Source of the DNA: Pseudomonas sp. PDM16
GTDB taxonomy: Bacteria > Pseudomonadota > Gammaproteobacteria > Pseudomonadales > Pseudomonadaceae
Length of the DNA: 64,000 nt
Reading direction: 5' to 3'
Assembly (NCBI RefSeq): GCF_014851865.1
Contig: NZ_JACVAM010000005.1
Location: forward strand, 248,001-312,000
Positions within the stretch are counted from its first letter, which is position 1. Each line of letters begins with the position of its first letter. Of this stretch, positions 33,341 to 41,401 are shown piece by piece. The notes under the pieces are model-generated. The model was given only the letters and a program-made list of their open reading frames with translations. It was not told the origin of the DNA and did not search any database. A program made the position numbers and the translations under genes.

Positions 33341-34471
33341 ATGGCAGTCAAGGTCCTGGTGGTGGACGATTCCGGCTTCTTCCGCCGTCGGGTTTCGGAA
33401 ATTCTCTCCGCGGACCCGGATATCCAGGTGGTCGGGACCGCCACCAACGGTCGAGAAGCCATTGATCAGGCTCTGGCGTTGAAGCCAGACGTGATCACCA
33501 TGGACTACGAGATGCCGATGATGGATGGCATCACCGCTGTGCGGAACATCATGCAGCGTTGTCCGACACCGGTCCTGATGTTCTCTTCGCTGACCCACGA
33601 GGGAGCTCGTGTCACCCTGGATGCGCTGGATGCCGGTGCGGTCGACTATCTGCCGAAGAACTTCGAAGACATCTCGCGCAACCCGGACAAGGTCAAGGCG
33701 ATGCTGTGCGAGAAGGTTCATACCATCGCCCGCAGCAATCGCCGCTACAGCACCTTCAGTCCGCCGGCTCCTCAGGTCGCTCCCGCTTCGTCTGCGGGCC
33801 TTGCAGGGCGTCCGACAACGGGGGCTTCGCCTGCTCCGAGCCGGGCTTCGGCTCAGCCCGCACCTGCGTCCCAGGCACCAGCCGGAGGTGGCGCGAGCCC
33901 AAAGCGTAAGGCGTACAAGCTGGTTGCCATTGGCACGTCCACGGGTGGCCCGGTGGCGCTCCAGCGGGTGCTGACCCAGCTGCCGGCCGGGTTTCCCGCG
34001 CCAATCGTATTGGTTCAGCATATGCCGGCAGCCTTTACCAAGGCTTTTGCCGATCGCCTCGACAAGCTCTGTCGGATTACCGTCAAGGAAGCCGAAGATG
34101 GTGATCTGCTGCGTCCTGGCCTGGCGCTGCTGGCTCCTGGCGGCAAGCAGATGATGGTCGACTCGCGCGGAGCGGTGAAGATTCTGCCCGGTGATGAGCG
34201 CCTCAACTACAAGCCCTGCGTCGATATCACCTTCGGTTCGGCCGCCAAGTCGTTCAACGACAAGGTGCTGGCCGTGGTGCTTACCGGCATGGGCGCCGAT
34301 GGTCGCGAGGGTGCCCGCCTGCTCAAACAGAGCGGGAGCCAGGTGTGGGCGCAGGATGAGGCGAGCTGCGTGATCTACGGCATGCCCATGGCAATCGTGA
34401 AGGCCAACCTGGCCGATGCCGTGTATGGTCTGGACGAAATTGGCAGGCATCTGACCGAGGCCTGCCTCTGA
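33341..34471 (+). CDS. cheB: Chemoreceptor methylesterase CheB
   Basis: CheB demethylates or deamidates chemoreceptor glutamyl sites for adaptation. The 376-residue product has a receiver domain with phosphoacceptor Asp55 (VITMDYEMPM), a Pro/Ala/Ser linker (about 140-190) and the esterase domain with the catalytic Ser in GTSTGGPVALQ, His in VQHMPAAFT and Asp in GMGADGREGA. ATG 33341 follows GGAG by five bases; the in-frame start at 33302 lies in the intercistronic hairpin. It overlaps motC as TGATG. Confidence 0.96.
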   Translation: MAVKVLVVDDSGFFRRRVSEILSADPDIQVVGTATNGREAIDQALALKPDVITMDYEMPMMDGITAVRNIMQRCPTPVLMFSSLTHEGARVTLDALDAGAVDYLPKNFEDISRNPDKVKAMLCEKVHTIARSNRRYSTFSPPAPQVAPASSAGLAGRPTTGASPAPSRASAQPAPASQAPAGGGASPKRKAYKLVAIGTSTGGPVALQRVLTQLPAGFPAPIVLVQHMPAAFTKAFADRLDKLCRITVKEAEDGDLLRPGLALLAPGGKQMMVDSRGAVKILPGDERLNYKPCVDITFGSAAKSFNDKVLAVVLTGMGADGREGARLLKQSGSQVWAQDEASCVIYGMPMAIVKANLADAVYGLDEIGRHLTEACL

Positions 34472-35211
34472 TGGATGTACTCAGCCTCGTTGGGGTGATT
34501 CTGGCCTTTGTCGCCATCATTGGCGGCAATTACCTCGAAGGCGGCCACATCGGCGCGCTGCTCAACGGTCCGGCTGCGCTGATCGTGATTGGCGGTACAT
34601 TGGGTGCCGCCTTCATCCAGACCCCGATGAACGTGTTCAAAAGGGCACTCAGCATTCTGAGCTGGATTGCCTTTCCTCCCCGGGTCGACCTTGCTGGAGG
34701 GATCAATCGCGTTGTCAGCTGGAGCATGACGGCTCGCAAGGAAGGATTGCTCGGCCTCGAGCCGGTGGCCGACAGCGAGCCGGATCCCTATGCCCGCAAG
34801 GGCTTGCAGCTGCTGGTCGATGGCGTCGAGCCAGAGGCCATTCGCAGTATCCTCGAGGTCGACCTGTACACGCAGGAGGCTCGCGATATCCAGGCGGCAA
34901 AGGTGTTCGAGAGCATGGGTGGCTATGCGCCGACCATCGGAATCATTGGTGCGGTGATGGGGCTCATCCATGTGATGGGCAATCTGGCCGACCCCTCGCG
35001 GCTGGGTAATGGCATCGCCGTTGCCTTCGTTGCCACCATTTACGGGGTAGCGTTCGCCAACCTGCTGTTGCTGCCGGTGGGCAACAAGCTCAAGGCCAAT
35101 GCTGCGCGTCAGTCCTGCTATCGCGAGATGCTGCTCGAGGGCATCCTGTCCATCGCCGAAGGTGAAAATCCCCGCTCCATCGAACTGAAGCTGCAGGGCT
35201 TCATGGATTGA
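34471..35211 (+). CDS. motC: Flagellar stator protein MotC (MotA family)
   Basis: Second-set proton-driven stator A subunit; Pseudomonas carries MotAB and MotCD, the latter important for swarming. The 246-residue product has four membrane segments (about 4-22, 32-50, 148-170, 182-204), with the charged cytoplasmic loop between the second and third that contacts FliG. The absence of tail features of MotA and the pairing with the OmpA-type next gene fit MotC. Confidence 0.93.
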   Translation: MDVLSLVGVILAFVAIIGGNYLEGGHIGALLNGPAALIVIGGTLGAAFIQTPMNVFKRALSILSWIAFPPRVDLAGGINRVVSWSMTARKEGLLGLEPVADSEPDPYARKGLQLLVDGVEPEAIRSILEVDLYTQEARDIQAAKVFESMGGYAPTIGIIGAVMGLIHVMGNLADPSRLGNGIAVAFVATIYGVAFANLLLLPVGNKLKANAARQSCYREMLLEGILSIAEGENPRSIELKLQGFMD

Positions 35212-35214
35212 CCC

Positions 35215-36102
35215 ATGGCTCGCCGGCGCAATAACGAAGAGCATGAAAATCACGAACGCTGGCTGGTGTCCTACGCGGACTTCATCACGCTGCTGTTTGC
35301 CTTCTTCGTGGTGATGTACTCGATCTCCTCGATCAACGAGGGCAAGTACAAGGTGCTGTCGGAAAGCCTGGTCGGCGTGTTCAGCGAGCCGGAGAGGGCG
35401 ATCAAGCCCATCCCCATCGGCGATGAGAAGCCGCGCACTACCGATCCTGATCGTTCGATGATCGAAGACAATCCGAACAGTGCGACGGCCAGCGATGACC
35501 CCACCGTCGATCCGCTGACGCAGATCGCCAGCAGCATGCGCGAAGCGTTCGGGGACCTCATTGCCTCCGAGCAGCTCACCGTGCGTGGCAACGAGCTCTG
35601 GGTGGAGATCGAACTGAACTCCAGCCTGCTCTTTCCCAGCGGCGATGCGGTCCCCAACGACACGGCCTTCGAGCTGATCGAGAAAGTCGCGAAGATTCTG
35701 TCGCCCTACGAAAACCCGATACATGTCGAGGGCTTCACCGACAACCTGCCGATCAGTACCTCGCAATATCCGAGCAACTGGGAACTTTCTGCGGCCAGGG
35801 CGGCCAGCATAGTGCGAATGCTGGCGATGGATGGTGTGAATCCTGGTCGCCTGGCTGCGGTGGGCTACGGCGAGTTTCAACCGGTTGCCGATAATGCTAC
35901 GGCAGATGGGCGCTCGCGTAACCGCAGGGTAGTGTTGGTGGTATCGCGCAATCTGGATGTGAGGCGCAGTGTCAGTGGTGTGGGAAGCGGAAACGCTCAG
36001 CCGGATGCCGCATTGCGGCGGGCTGGCACACAACCTGCACCGCAGGCTCCGACGGCATCACCGCAGAGCGGTCCTGCCAATTTTTCGACGCCTGCGCCAT
36101 GA
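35215..36102 (+). CDS. motD: Flagellar stator protein MotD (MotB family)
   Basis: Peptidoglycan-anchored stator B subunit. The 295-residue product starts with a basic, charged stretch, then one membrane helix with the proton-carrying Asp in YADFITLLFAFFVVMYS (about 20-37). The OmpA/MotB peptidoglycan-binding domain (about 130-250) has HVEGFTDNLPI and NWELSAARAASIVR. A Pro/Ser-rich tail follows. It sits three bases after motC. Confidence 0.95.
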   Translation: MARRRNNEEHENHERWLVSYADFITLLFAFFVVMYSISSINEGKYKVLSESLVGVFSEPERAIKPIPIGDEKPRTTDPDRSMIEDNPNSATASDDPTVDPLTQIASSMREAFGDLIASEQLTVRGNELWVEIELNSSLLFPSGDAVPNDTAFELIEKVAKILSPYENPIHVEGFTDNLPISTSQYPSNWELSAARAASIVRMLAMDGVNPGRLAAVGYGEFQPVADNATADGRSRNRRVVLVVSRNLDVRRSVSGVGSGNAQPDAALRRAGTQPAPQAPTASPQSGPANFSTPAP

Positions 36103-36153
36103 GGCGCCAATCAGTTCTCGGTAGGTCGTAACCGCGCCGGGAGGAAGATGACC

Positions 36154-36942
36154 ATGAAAGTCTGGGCAGTAGCCAATCAAAAAGGTGGTGTCGGCAAGAC
36201 CACCACATCCATCGCCCTGGCCGGTCTCCTGGCTGACGCCGGCAAGCGCGTGGTGGTGGTCGATCTCGATCCCCATGGGTCGATGACCAGCTATTTCGGC
36301 CATGACCCGGACACCCTGGAGCACAGTAATTTCGATCTATTTCTGCATCAGGGCAATGTGCCGCAGGGGCTGCCGGCCAGCCTGTTGCTGCCGACCAGCC
36401 ATGAGAGCATCTCTCTGCTGCCCTCCAGCACCGCGCTGGCCACTCTCGAGCGCCAGTCGCCGGGGCAGAATGGTCTCGGGCTGGTGATCGCCAAAAGTCT
36501 GGCGCAGTTATGGGACAGGTTCGACCACGCGATCATCGACAGCCCACCGCTGCTCGGCGTGCTGATGGTCAATGCCCTCGCGGCCAGCCAGCAGCTGGCG
36601 ATCCCGGTGCAGACCGAGTTTCTCGCAGTAAAGGGGCTGGAGCGCATGGTCAGCACCCTCACCATGGTCAACCGTTCGCGCAAGCAGCCGTTGCCCTACA
36701 CCATCGTGCCAACCCTGTTCGACCGTCGTACCCAGGCCTCGCTGAGCACACTACGGGTGTTGCGCAATTCTTATCCCGAACACCTCTGGCAGGCTTATGT
36801 GCCGGTGGATACTCGTCTGCGTGATGCCAGCCGGGCAGGGCTGACGCCCTCTCAGTTCGATGGCAACAGCCGAGGGGTGATCGCCTATAGAGCCCTGCTG
36901 AAGCATCTGCTGGCGGGGCAGCCGGCCACTCAGGTAGCCTGA
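36154..36942 (+). CDS. ParA-family ATPase for polar chemotaxis arrays (ParC-like)
   Basis: ParC-type ParA ATPases in Vibrio place chemotaxis arrays at the pole and partition them; Pseudomonas che operons hold a homologue at this position. The 262-residue product has the deviant Walker A KGGVGKTT (10-17), VVVDLDPHGSMT and AIIDSPPLLG. ATG 36154 (MKVWAVANQ) fits the GGAGG at 36140 with nine-base spacing; ATG 36148 would be only three bases from it. It is followed by the CheW-domain partner. Confidence 0.9.
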   Translation: MKVWAVANQKGGVGKTTTSIALAGLLADAGKRVVVVDLDPHGSMTSYFGHDPDTLEHSNFDLFLHQGNVPQGLPASLLLPTSHESISLLPSSTALATLERQSPGQNGLGLVIAKSLAQLWDRFDHAIIDSPPLLGVLMVNALAASQQLAIPVQTEFLAVKGLERMVSTLTMVNRSRKQPLPYTIVPTLFDRRTQASLSTLRVLRNSYPEHLWQAYVPVDTRLRDASRAGLTPSQFDGNSRGVIAYRALLKHLLAGQPATQVA

Positions 36943-36970
36943 AGAAGCCGGCTATGCTGAGCAGACGGGT

Positions 36971-36998
36971 TCAAGTCCTCCACCCAACCTGCCGATAG
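36971..36998 (+). promoter_or_regulatory. Candidate sigma-28 promoter before the ParP-like gene
   Basis: TCAAG (36971-36975), 15 bases, GCCGATAG (36991-36998). The -10 box matches at seven of eight; the spacer is one base longer than in the other FliA sites here. It lies 30 bases before the start of the CheW-domain gene, in a gap of 86 bases. Confidence 0.45.
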
Positions 36999-37028
36999 GT
37001 TGTACAGATCTCTTTCGTGGAATCTCTT

Positions 37029-37859
37029 ATGAGCCGTACCGCCATCACCGCTACTCGCCCACAACAGGCCTTGCAGTCGTATCTGGATGCCCTGCTGCAG
37101 GAGGCGGCCGTCGAGCTGGCCCAGGAAGATCCGGGTTTCGACGAGTTCGAAGCGGCCGTGCTGGAGGAACAGGTACGCGATGCGCGCCGGGTCGAGGCCA
37201 AGCCCGTACTGGTCAAGCCGCTCGCGCTAGCCGAGGCGAAGCCGCAAGTACTGCCGACCATCGAGTTGCGTATGCCCGAGGTGGCACTGGTACCGCCGGT
37301 TGTTGAGGTCGAGGTACCTGAGCCCGAAGTTCTGGTCGAGCAGGCTATGGAATTGCCTGCAGCTGCTGCACCTGCATGGGAGGAGCGGCCAAGCTGGGCC
37401 GAGGAGTCGTTCGAGTGTCTGTTGTTCGACGTGGCGGGCCTGACTCTGGCGGTCCCTCTGGTTTGCCTGGGTACCATCCACCCGCTGGCAGGAACCGAAC
37501 TGACGCCATTGTTTGGCCAGCCTGACTGGTTTCTCGGTATCCTGCCGGGCCAGGAGAGCAACCTGAAGGTGCTGGATACGGCGCGCTGGGTGATGCCCGA
37601 GCGTTACCGTGAAGACTTCCGCGAAGGCCTGCAGTACGTGATTTCCGTACAGGGCTACGAGTGGGGTCTGGCCGTGCATCAGGTCAGTCGCTCCATCCGC
37701 CTGGAGCCGAGCGAGATCAAATGGCGCAGTCAGCGCTCTCAGCGGCCCTGGCTGGCCGGTACGGTGATCGAACATATGTGTGCGCTGCTCGACGTGTCGG
37801 CTCTGGCCGAGTTGATTGCCAGTGGTGCTACACGCAATGGCGCCCTTCGGGCGCACTGA
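37029..37859 (+). CDS. CheW-domain protein, ParP-like array partner
   Basis: The product is 276 residues: a conserved N-terminal segment (QQALQSYLDALLQEA), a long acidic Pro/Val/Glu linker (about 40-125) and a C-terminal CheW-like domain (about 130-275) with FECLLFDVAGLTLAVPLV. In Vibrio, ParP links ParC to CheA and receptors through such a domain. ATG 37029 is chosen over GTG 37017 because of the family start MSRT. I infer the ParP role from gene order and architecture. Confidence 0.85.
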   Translation: MSRTAITATRPQQALQSYLDALLQEAAVELAQEDPGFDEFEAAVLEEQVRDARRVEAKPVLVKPLALAEAKPQVLPTIELRMPEVALVPPVVEVEVPEPEVLVEQAMELPAAAAPAWEERPSWAEESFECLLFDVAGLTLAVPLVCLGTIHPLAGTELTPLFGQPDWFLGILPGQESNLKVLDTARWVMPERYREDFREGLQYVISVQGYEWGLAVHQVSRSIRLEPSEIKWRSQRSQRPWLAGTVIEHMCALLDVSALAELIASGATRNGALRAH

Positions 37860-37901
37860 ATGCAATGCCTCGTTCGCACGGGGCTCTATAGTTAACGACA
37901 A

Positions 37902-37915
37902 GCGGGCAGACCCGC
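37902..37915 (+). other. Short hairpin before cheW
   Basis: GCGGG (37902-37906), loop CAGA, CCCGC (37911-37915), with no T run. It is in the 74-base gap between the ParP-like gene and cheW. Confidence 0.35.
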
Positions 37916-37933
37916 GAACTTGAGGCTAGGGAC

Positions 37934-38413
37934 ATGAAGAAATCGTCAGCGCAAGGTTCCGAAGATCCGATTCTGCAGTGGGTAACCTTCCGGCTGGATA
38001 ACGAGACCTATGGCATCAACGTGATGCAGGTGCAGGAAGTGCTGCGCTACACGGAGATTGCTCCGGTCCCCGGTGCACCGGCCTACGTGCTGGGTATCAT
38101 CAACCTGCGTGGCAATGTGGTCACCGTGATCGATACCCGCCAGCGCTTCGGCCTGTCGTCGGCGCCGGTCACCGACAACACCCGTATCGTCATCATCGAG
38201 GCGGACAAGCAGGTGGTCGGCATTCTGGTCGACAGCGTCGCCGAAGTGGTCTATCTGCGCCAGTCGGAGGTGGAGACAGCGCCGAACGTGGGTAACGAGG
38301 AGTCGGCCAAGTTCATCCAGGGCGTGTGCAACAAGAACGGCGAGCTGCTTATCCTGGTCGAGCTGGACAAGATGATGAGCGAAGAAGAGTGGTCTGAGCT
38401 GGAGAGCATCTGA
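37934..38413 (+). CDS. cheW: Chemotaxis coupling protein CheW
   Basis: CheW couples CheA to chemoreceptors. The 159-residue product is a single CheW domain (about 12-155), with WVTFRLDNETYGINVMQVQEV-like start of the fold and NLRGNVVTVIDTRQRFG in the core. ATG 37934 follows GGCTAGGGAC. It is three bases upstream of the DUF2802 gene. Confidence 0.96.
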   Translation: MKKSSAQGSEDPILQWVTFRLDNETYGINVMQVQEVLRYTEIAPVPGAPAYVLGIINLRGNVVTVIDTRQRFGLSSAPVTDNTRIVIIEADKQVVGILVDSVAEVVYLRQSEVETAPNVGNEESAKFIQGVCNKNGELLILVELDKMMSEEEWSELESI

Positions 38414-38416
38414 CCC

Positions 38417-38821
38417 ATGCTGGAGATCGCGGTGGCCGTGCTCGGCATGTTCAGCGTGCTGCTGGCGGTCTTCTGCTATCAGTTGTCGCTGAAGCTGCGT
38501 CAACAGGCCGAGCTACAGAAGGAGCGCGACGCTCTCCGCGACCAGCGTCTCAAGGAGATTTCCCGGCGTCTGGATGCCTACCTTACCGGTAGCATCCGCA
38601 TGGGCGAAGAGCTGCATGAGCTGCGCCGCGTGGTGGCGCCGCTGCCGGACAAATTGAGCCAGATGGAGCAGAGAGATCCTTCCAGTCTGTCTTTCACCCA
38701 GGCCGCGCGTCTGGTCGGGATGGGCGCCAGCGTCGATGACCTGACTCATTCCTGTGGCCTTTCCCAGGCCGAGGCCGAGCTGGTGAGCCGTCTGCACAAG
38801 GCGCAAAAGCAGCGTTCTTGA
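38417..38821 (+). CDS. DUF2802 protein, single-pass, end of che operon
   Basis: The function is unknown. The 134-residue product has an N-terminal membrane helix (about 2-22), a charged coiled-coil (about 28-75) and a helical C-terminal part (FTQAARLVGMGASVDDLTHSCGLSQAEAELVSRL) that resembles a small helix-turn-helix and is the DUF2802 core. It follows cheW by three bases in pseudomonads generally, so a role at the polar chemotaxis or motor complex is plausible but is inference. Confidence 0.85.
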   Translation: MLEIAVAVLGMFSVLLAVFCYQLSLKLRQQAELQKERDALRDQRLKEISRRLDAYLTGSIRMGEELHELRRVVAPLPDKLSQMEQRDPSSLSFTQAARLVGMGASVDDLTHSCGLSQAEAELVSRLHKAQKQRS

Positions 38822-38864
38822 GCCTCTTCGCTTAATCCCTCAGGTTCTGTTTGCCTGCTTTTGC

Positions 38865-38891
38865 GGCGCGAATGGTTCCAAGCCCCGCGCC
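38865..38891 (+). terminator. Possible weak terminator after the che operon
   Basis: GGCGCG (38865-38870) and CGCGCC (38886-38891) are inverted repeats around a 15-base loop, with pyrimidine-rich TCCCCCTACC after. The lack of T makes this a weak candidate. Confidence 0.25.
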
Positions 38892-38942
38892 TCCCCCTAC
38901 CTAAGCTGAATGCATGGAGCTGACTTCCGGAGGAGGTCCACC

Positions 38943-39410
38943 ATGCGTTCCACATTGTTGTTGCTGCTGTGTCTGATTGTCCCGGGAGTGAGTGCCAGCG
39001 AGGCACCACTGGAGGTCGGTGGCGCCACCACGGTGAATGCCATGCAGGCGCGCCAGCTCTATGAATACGGCGTGTTGTTCATCGATGTGAGACCCGCTCG
39101 GGAATGGGCCTGGGGGCATGTGCACGGGGCCTTGCATCTGCAGCTGGAAGAGCGCTTCGCCGAGTTGTCCGGGCCCGAGTGGCCGCGCACCATGCCTATC
39201 GTTCTGTACTGCGACAGCGAAGTCTGCCCGCAAGGTGCCGAGGCGGCGCGTATGGCCGTAGGGTGGGGCTTCCAGCAGGTTTACTACTTCCGCTCAGGCT
39301 ACTTCGCCTGGCAGTTGCTGGATTTTCCGCTGGGCAAGGGGCACGAGGGCGAGGTGTTCGCCTTTATCGCCGGGGCGCCGCCAACCGCGGCAGGTCAGGC
39401 TGTGGAGTGA
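38943..39410 (+). CDS. Exported rhodanese-domain protein
   Basis: The 155-residue product has a signal peptide (MRSTLLLLLCLIVPGVSA) and a rhodanese fold (about 25-140) with IDVRPAREWAWGHVHGALHL. The active-site loop reads LYCDSEVCPQGAEAA, with a catalytic-type Cys in the expected loop. It presumably acts on periplasmic sulfur or thiols; the substrate is unknown. ATG 38943 is preceded by a strong GGAGGAGG. Its 3' end overlaps the opposing FlhB-like gene by 47 bases. Confidence 0.85.
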   Translation: MRSTLLLLLCLIVPGVSASEAPLEVGGATTVNAMQARQLYEYGVLFIDVRPAREWAWGHVHGALHLQLEERFAELSGPEWPRTMPIVLYCDSEVCPQGAEAARMAVGWGFQQVYYFRSGYFAWQLLDFPLGKGHEGEVFAFIAGAPPTAAGQAVE

Positions 39411-39708
39411 CATCGCGCTCCGTTGGCTCTTCGACGAAGCCTTCCGGACGCTTGCCCTTGAGGTACCAGGCGAAGGCGATGATCTCGGCGATGGTCCGGT
39501 ACAGCGGCTCGGGAATTGCGTCGCCTAGTTCCAGACGCGCTAGCAGACGCACCAGTTCGGCGTTCTCGTAAATCGGTACCTCATACTCGCGTGCGATGGC
39601 CAGGATGGCCTCGGCCAGCTCGTCGTCGCCCTTGGCGGTGAGGCTGGGGGCGTTGCTGCCGTCGTAGGAGAGGGCGATGGCCTGGCGTGGGGCTTTGTCC
39701 TGCTTCAT
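39364..39708 (-). CDS. Stand-alone FlhB C-terminal domain protein
   Basis: The 114-residue product aligns by eye with the part of FlhB after its cleavage site: AIALSYDGSNAPSLTAKG corresponds to AVALKYDPAKGNAPMLLAKG in this window's FlhB, and IPEPLYRTIAEIIAFAWYLKG to IPAGLYLAVAQVLAYVYQLR. It lacks the membrane part and the NPTH motif, so it resembles the already cleaved domain. In Bacillus the similar YlqH can substitute for this domain. It overlaps the FliK-like gene by four bases (ATGA), so the two are translated together. Confidence 0.88.
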   Translation of the reverse strand: MKQDKAPRQAIALSYDGSNAPSLTAKGDDELAEAILAIAREYEVPIYENAELVRLLARLELGDAIPEPLYRTIAEIIAFAWYLKGKRPEGFVEEPTERDVTPQPDLPRLAAPRR

Positions 39709-41252
39709 GCGGTTTCATCCACCCAGCGCTGCTCCAGATGCGTTTTGGGGCCCTGGGGTGGCATGCCCTGGCGGCAGCTGAGTTCACCTACTTCCAGTCC
39801 GGCGCCGAGCAGGCGCTGGCGCAGATTGTCCAGTTCCTGGTCGATCAGCCTTGCGGTATCGGCGCGTTCGGCCCATAGCTGACTGGAGAGGCTGCCACGT
39901 AATAGCTGAGCCTGTACCTGCAGCGGTCCGAGCGGGTCCAGATCGAAGGCCAGTTCGATGCGCCACAGGGTTTCCTTCTGTTCCTTGCGACTCTCGTTGC
40001 CGGGCTCCTCGCGCTGCAGCTTGACCTGCAGTGGTACCACGTCGTGCTGGTTGCGCATCGGCAGCTCCAGCTGCCAGGTGGTCAGCAGATTGCCTTCCGG
40101 AGTCACCTGGGTCTGGGCGAGGCTGGATAGCTGATGAGTCTGCAAGCGCGAGACTGCGGCTGCGGCGAGTTTGAGCAGCGTCTCCAGGTCGGCTTCTTCG
40201 TCCATCGACTGCAGCAGGCGCGAGGGGAGCGGGAAACTCATGGCCTGCTGGCGCTGGTTGACCTGGCCAATCGCGCCGAGGGCATTGCGCACGAAGGCGG
40301 GCAAGGCCTGGGCCAGCGCATTTCCGGCACTGGCCGCAGGCATCGGCCCGCCGCCCGGCAGGGTTGGCAGCAATTGCGCCACCAGGCGGAGCAGGTTGGC
40401 TTTGAGGTCCTGCGGCAGGTTTTGCGACTGGCCGCCGAGCAGCTTGGCTTCGAGGAATACGCCGCTCTGTTCCATGGCCTTGGCCAGTCCTTCGGCGCTG
40501 CCGAGTTGCTTGCCATCAGGAAGCATGCCCAGCAGCTTGTCTATGCTTGCGCGCAGCTCGGTTGGCAGCCCGTCCTGCTGGGCCATGCCCTGCAGCCCCT
40601 TGAACAGCCCCTCCAATGATCCCTGACGACCTTGCTGGGCAGCCAGTTGCTGGCCCAGCACCAACTGATCCAGGCGCCCGCTCAGGGGCAGGAAGTTGAG
40701 GGATTGACTGCCCTGTACCTGGGCGGTGAGTAGGCTGCCGATGGGCAGCGGCAGGGGCGTCTCGACATTCAGCTTGCTGCCGGACAACGAGGTATTGAGC
40801 AGGTTGACGACTACCCTGTAGAGCGTCTGCTGGGCCTTGAGCTGGACGATCTGCTCGCGTGACTCGACCTTGCCTTGCAGCAGGGTGCCGACGGGCAGTT
40901 GCTCCAGGTCCAGGCTGGTGAGCAGGCGAGTGTCGCCGCCCTGCAGAGCCACGGCGAGACGTGTCTCCGACAGCGCGGTCACCGCGAGTGCCGTGCCCTG
41001 AGCCAGTGGGCGAGGGCTACTGGCTTCGAGAGTGGTCTGCTTGCCGCCGTTCAGGGTCAGCTTGAGCAGTAACTGAAAGCTCTGTGCCGTTTCCTTCGCC
41101 GCCAGCACCTCGGCCTTTGCCGTTTCGCCGGCTGCCAGCATGCCTTCCAGTGGCTGCAGCAACTTCACCGCCAGGTCTGCGGCATTGGGCACGGAAGGAC
41201 GGGCGGCCGGCGGTGTCGCGGGAAGCGGGCGAGAACTGCTGATTTCTGCCAT
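39705..41252 (-). CDS. FliK-like hook-length control domain protein
   Basis: The 515-residue product has an Ala/Gln/Leu-rich N-terminal region and a C-terminal Flg_hook-type domain (about 400-505) with WRIELAFDLDPLGPLQVQAQL, matching the FliK core LDPAELGRLEVRIEL found at 17.8 kb. It is coupled to the FlhB-C-terminal-like gene. ATG 41252 (MAEISSSRPLP) is chosen; an open frame further upstream to 41342 crosses the ccm promoter. It is a second, divergent FliK-type protein, and its function is not established. Confidence 0.85.
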   Translation of the reverse strand: MAEISSSRPLPATPPAARPSVPNAADLAVKLLQPLEGMLAAGETAKAEVLAAKETAQSFQLLLKLTLNGGKQTTLEASSPRPLAQGTALAVTALSETRLAVALQGGDTRLLTSLDLEQLPVGTLLQGKVESREQIVQLKAQQTLYRVVVNLLNTSLSGSKLNVETPLPLPIGSLLTAQVQGSQSLNFLPLSGRLDQLVLGQQLAAQQGRQGSLEGLFKGLQGMAQQDGLPTELRASIDKLLGMLPDGKQLGSAEGLAKAMEQSGVFLEAKLLGGQSQNLPQDLKANLLRLVAQLLPTLPGGGPMPAASAGNALAQALPAFVRNALGAIGQVNQRQQAMSFPLPSRLLQSMDEEADLETLLKLAAAAVSRLQTHQLSSLAQTQVTPEGNLLTTWQLELPMRNQHDVVPLQVKLQREEPGNESRKEQKETLWRIELAFDLDPLGPLQVQAQLLRGSLSSQLWAERADTARLIDQELDNLRQRLLGAGLEVGELSCRQGMPPQGPKTHLEQRWVDETA

Positions 41253-41282
41253 GGCCGGTTCACACCCTGTCAAAAAGCCGGC

Positions 41283-41311
41283 TTCGGAGGGGGAAGTCCG
41301 GCATGTATAAT
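41283..41311 (+). promoter_or_regulatory. Candidate sigma-70 promoter of the ccm operon
   Basis: TATAAT at 41306-41311 is a perfect -10 box, with TTCGGA (three of six) at 41283-41288 and 17 bases between. It lies about 90 bases before ccmA in the divergent gap shared with the FliK-like gene. GGCAT/ATGCC flank the -10 as an inverted repeat, possibly by chance. Confidence 0.5.
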
Positions 41312-41401
41312 GCCGCCCCGTTCGGGCTGGCTGTATGGTCAACTTGCCACAGTATAGCGGCCGGCCCCCCTCTGACTTGAACCCCTTCGGGAAGCCATGC
41401 A

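Noticed and set aside
31025..34450. Open frame of 1141 codons antisense to cheA and cheB
   Set aside because: It is an effect of strong third-position GC bias opposite real genes. The protein is His/Arg/Gln-rich with no domain, and cheA/cheB fully account for the bases.
41301..41315. GGCAT-GTATA-ATGCC inverted repeat over the ccm -10 box
   Set aside because: The arms are only five bases and overlap the TATAAT; it is too short to claim an operator.
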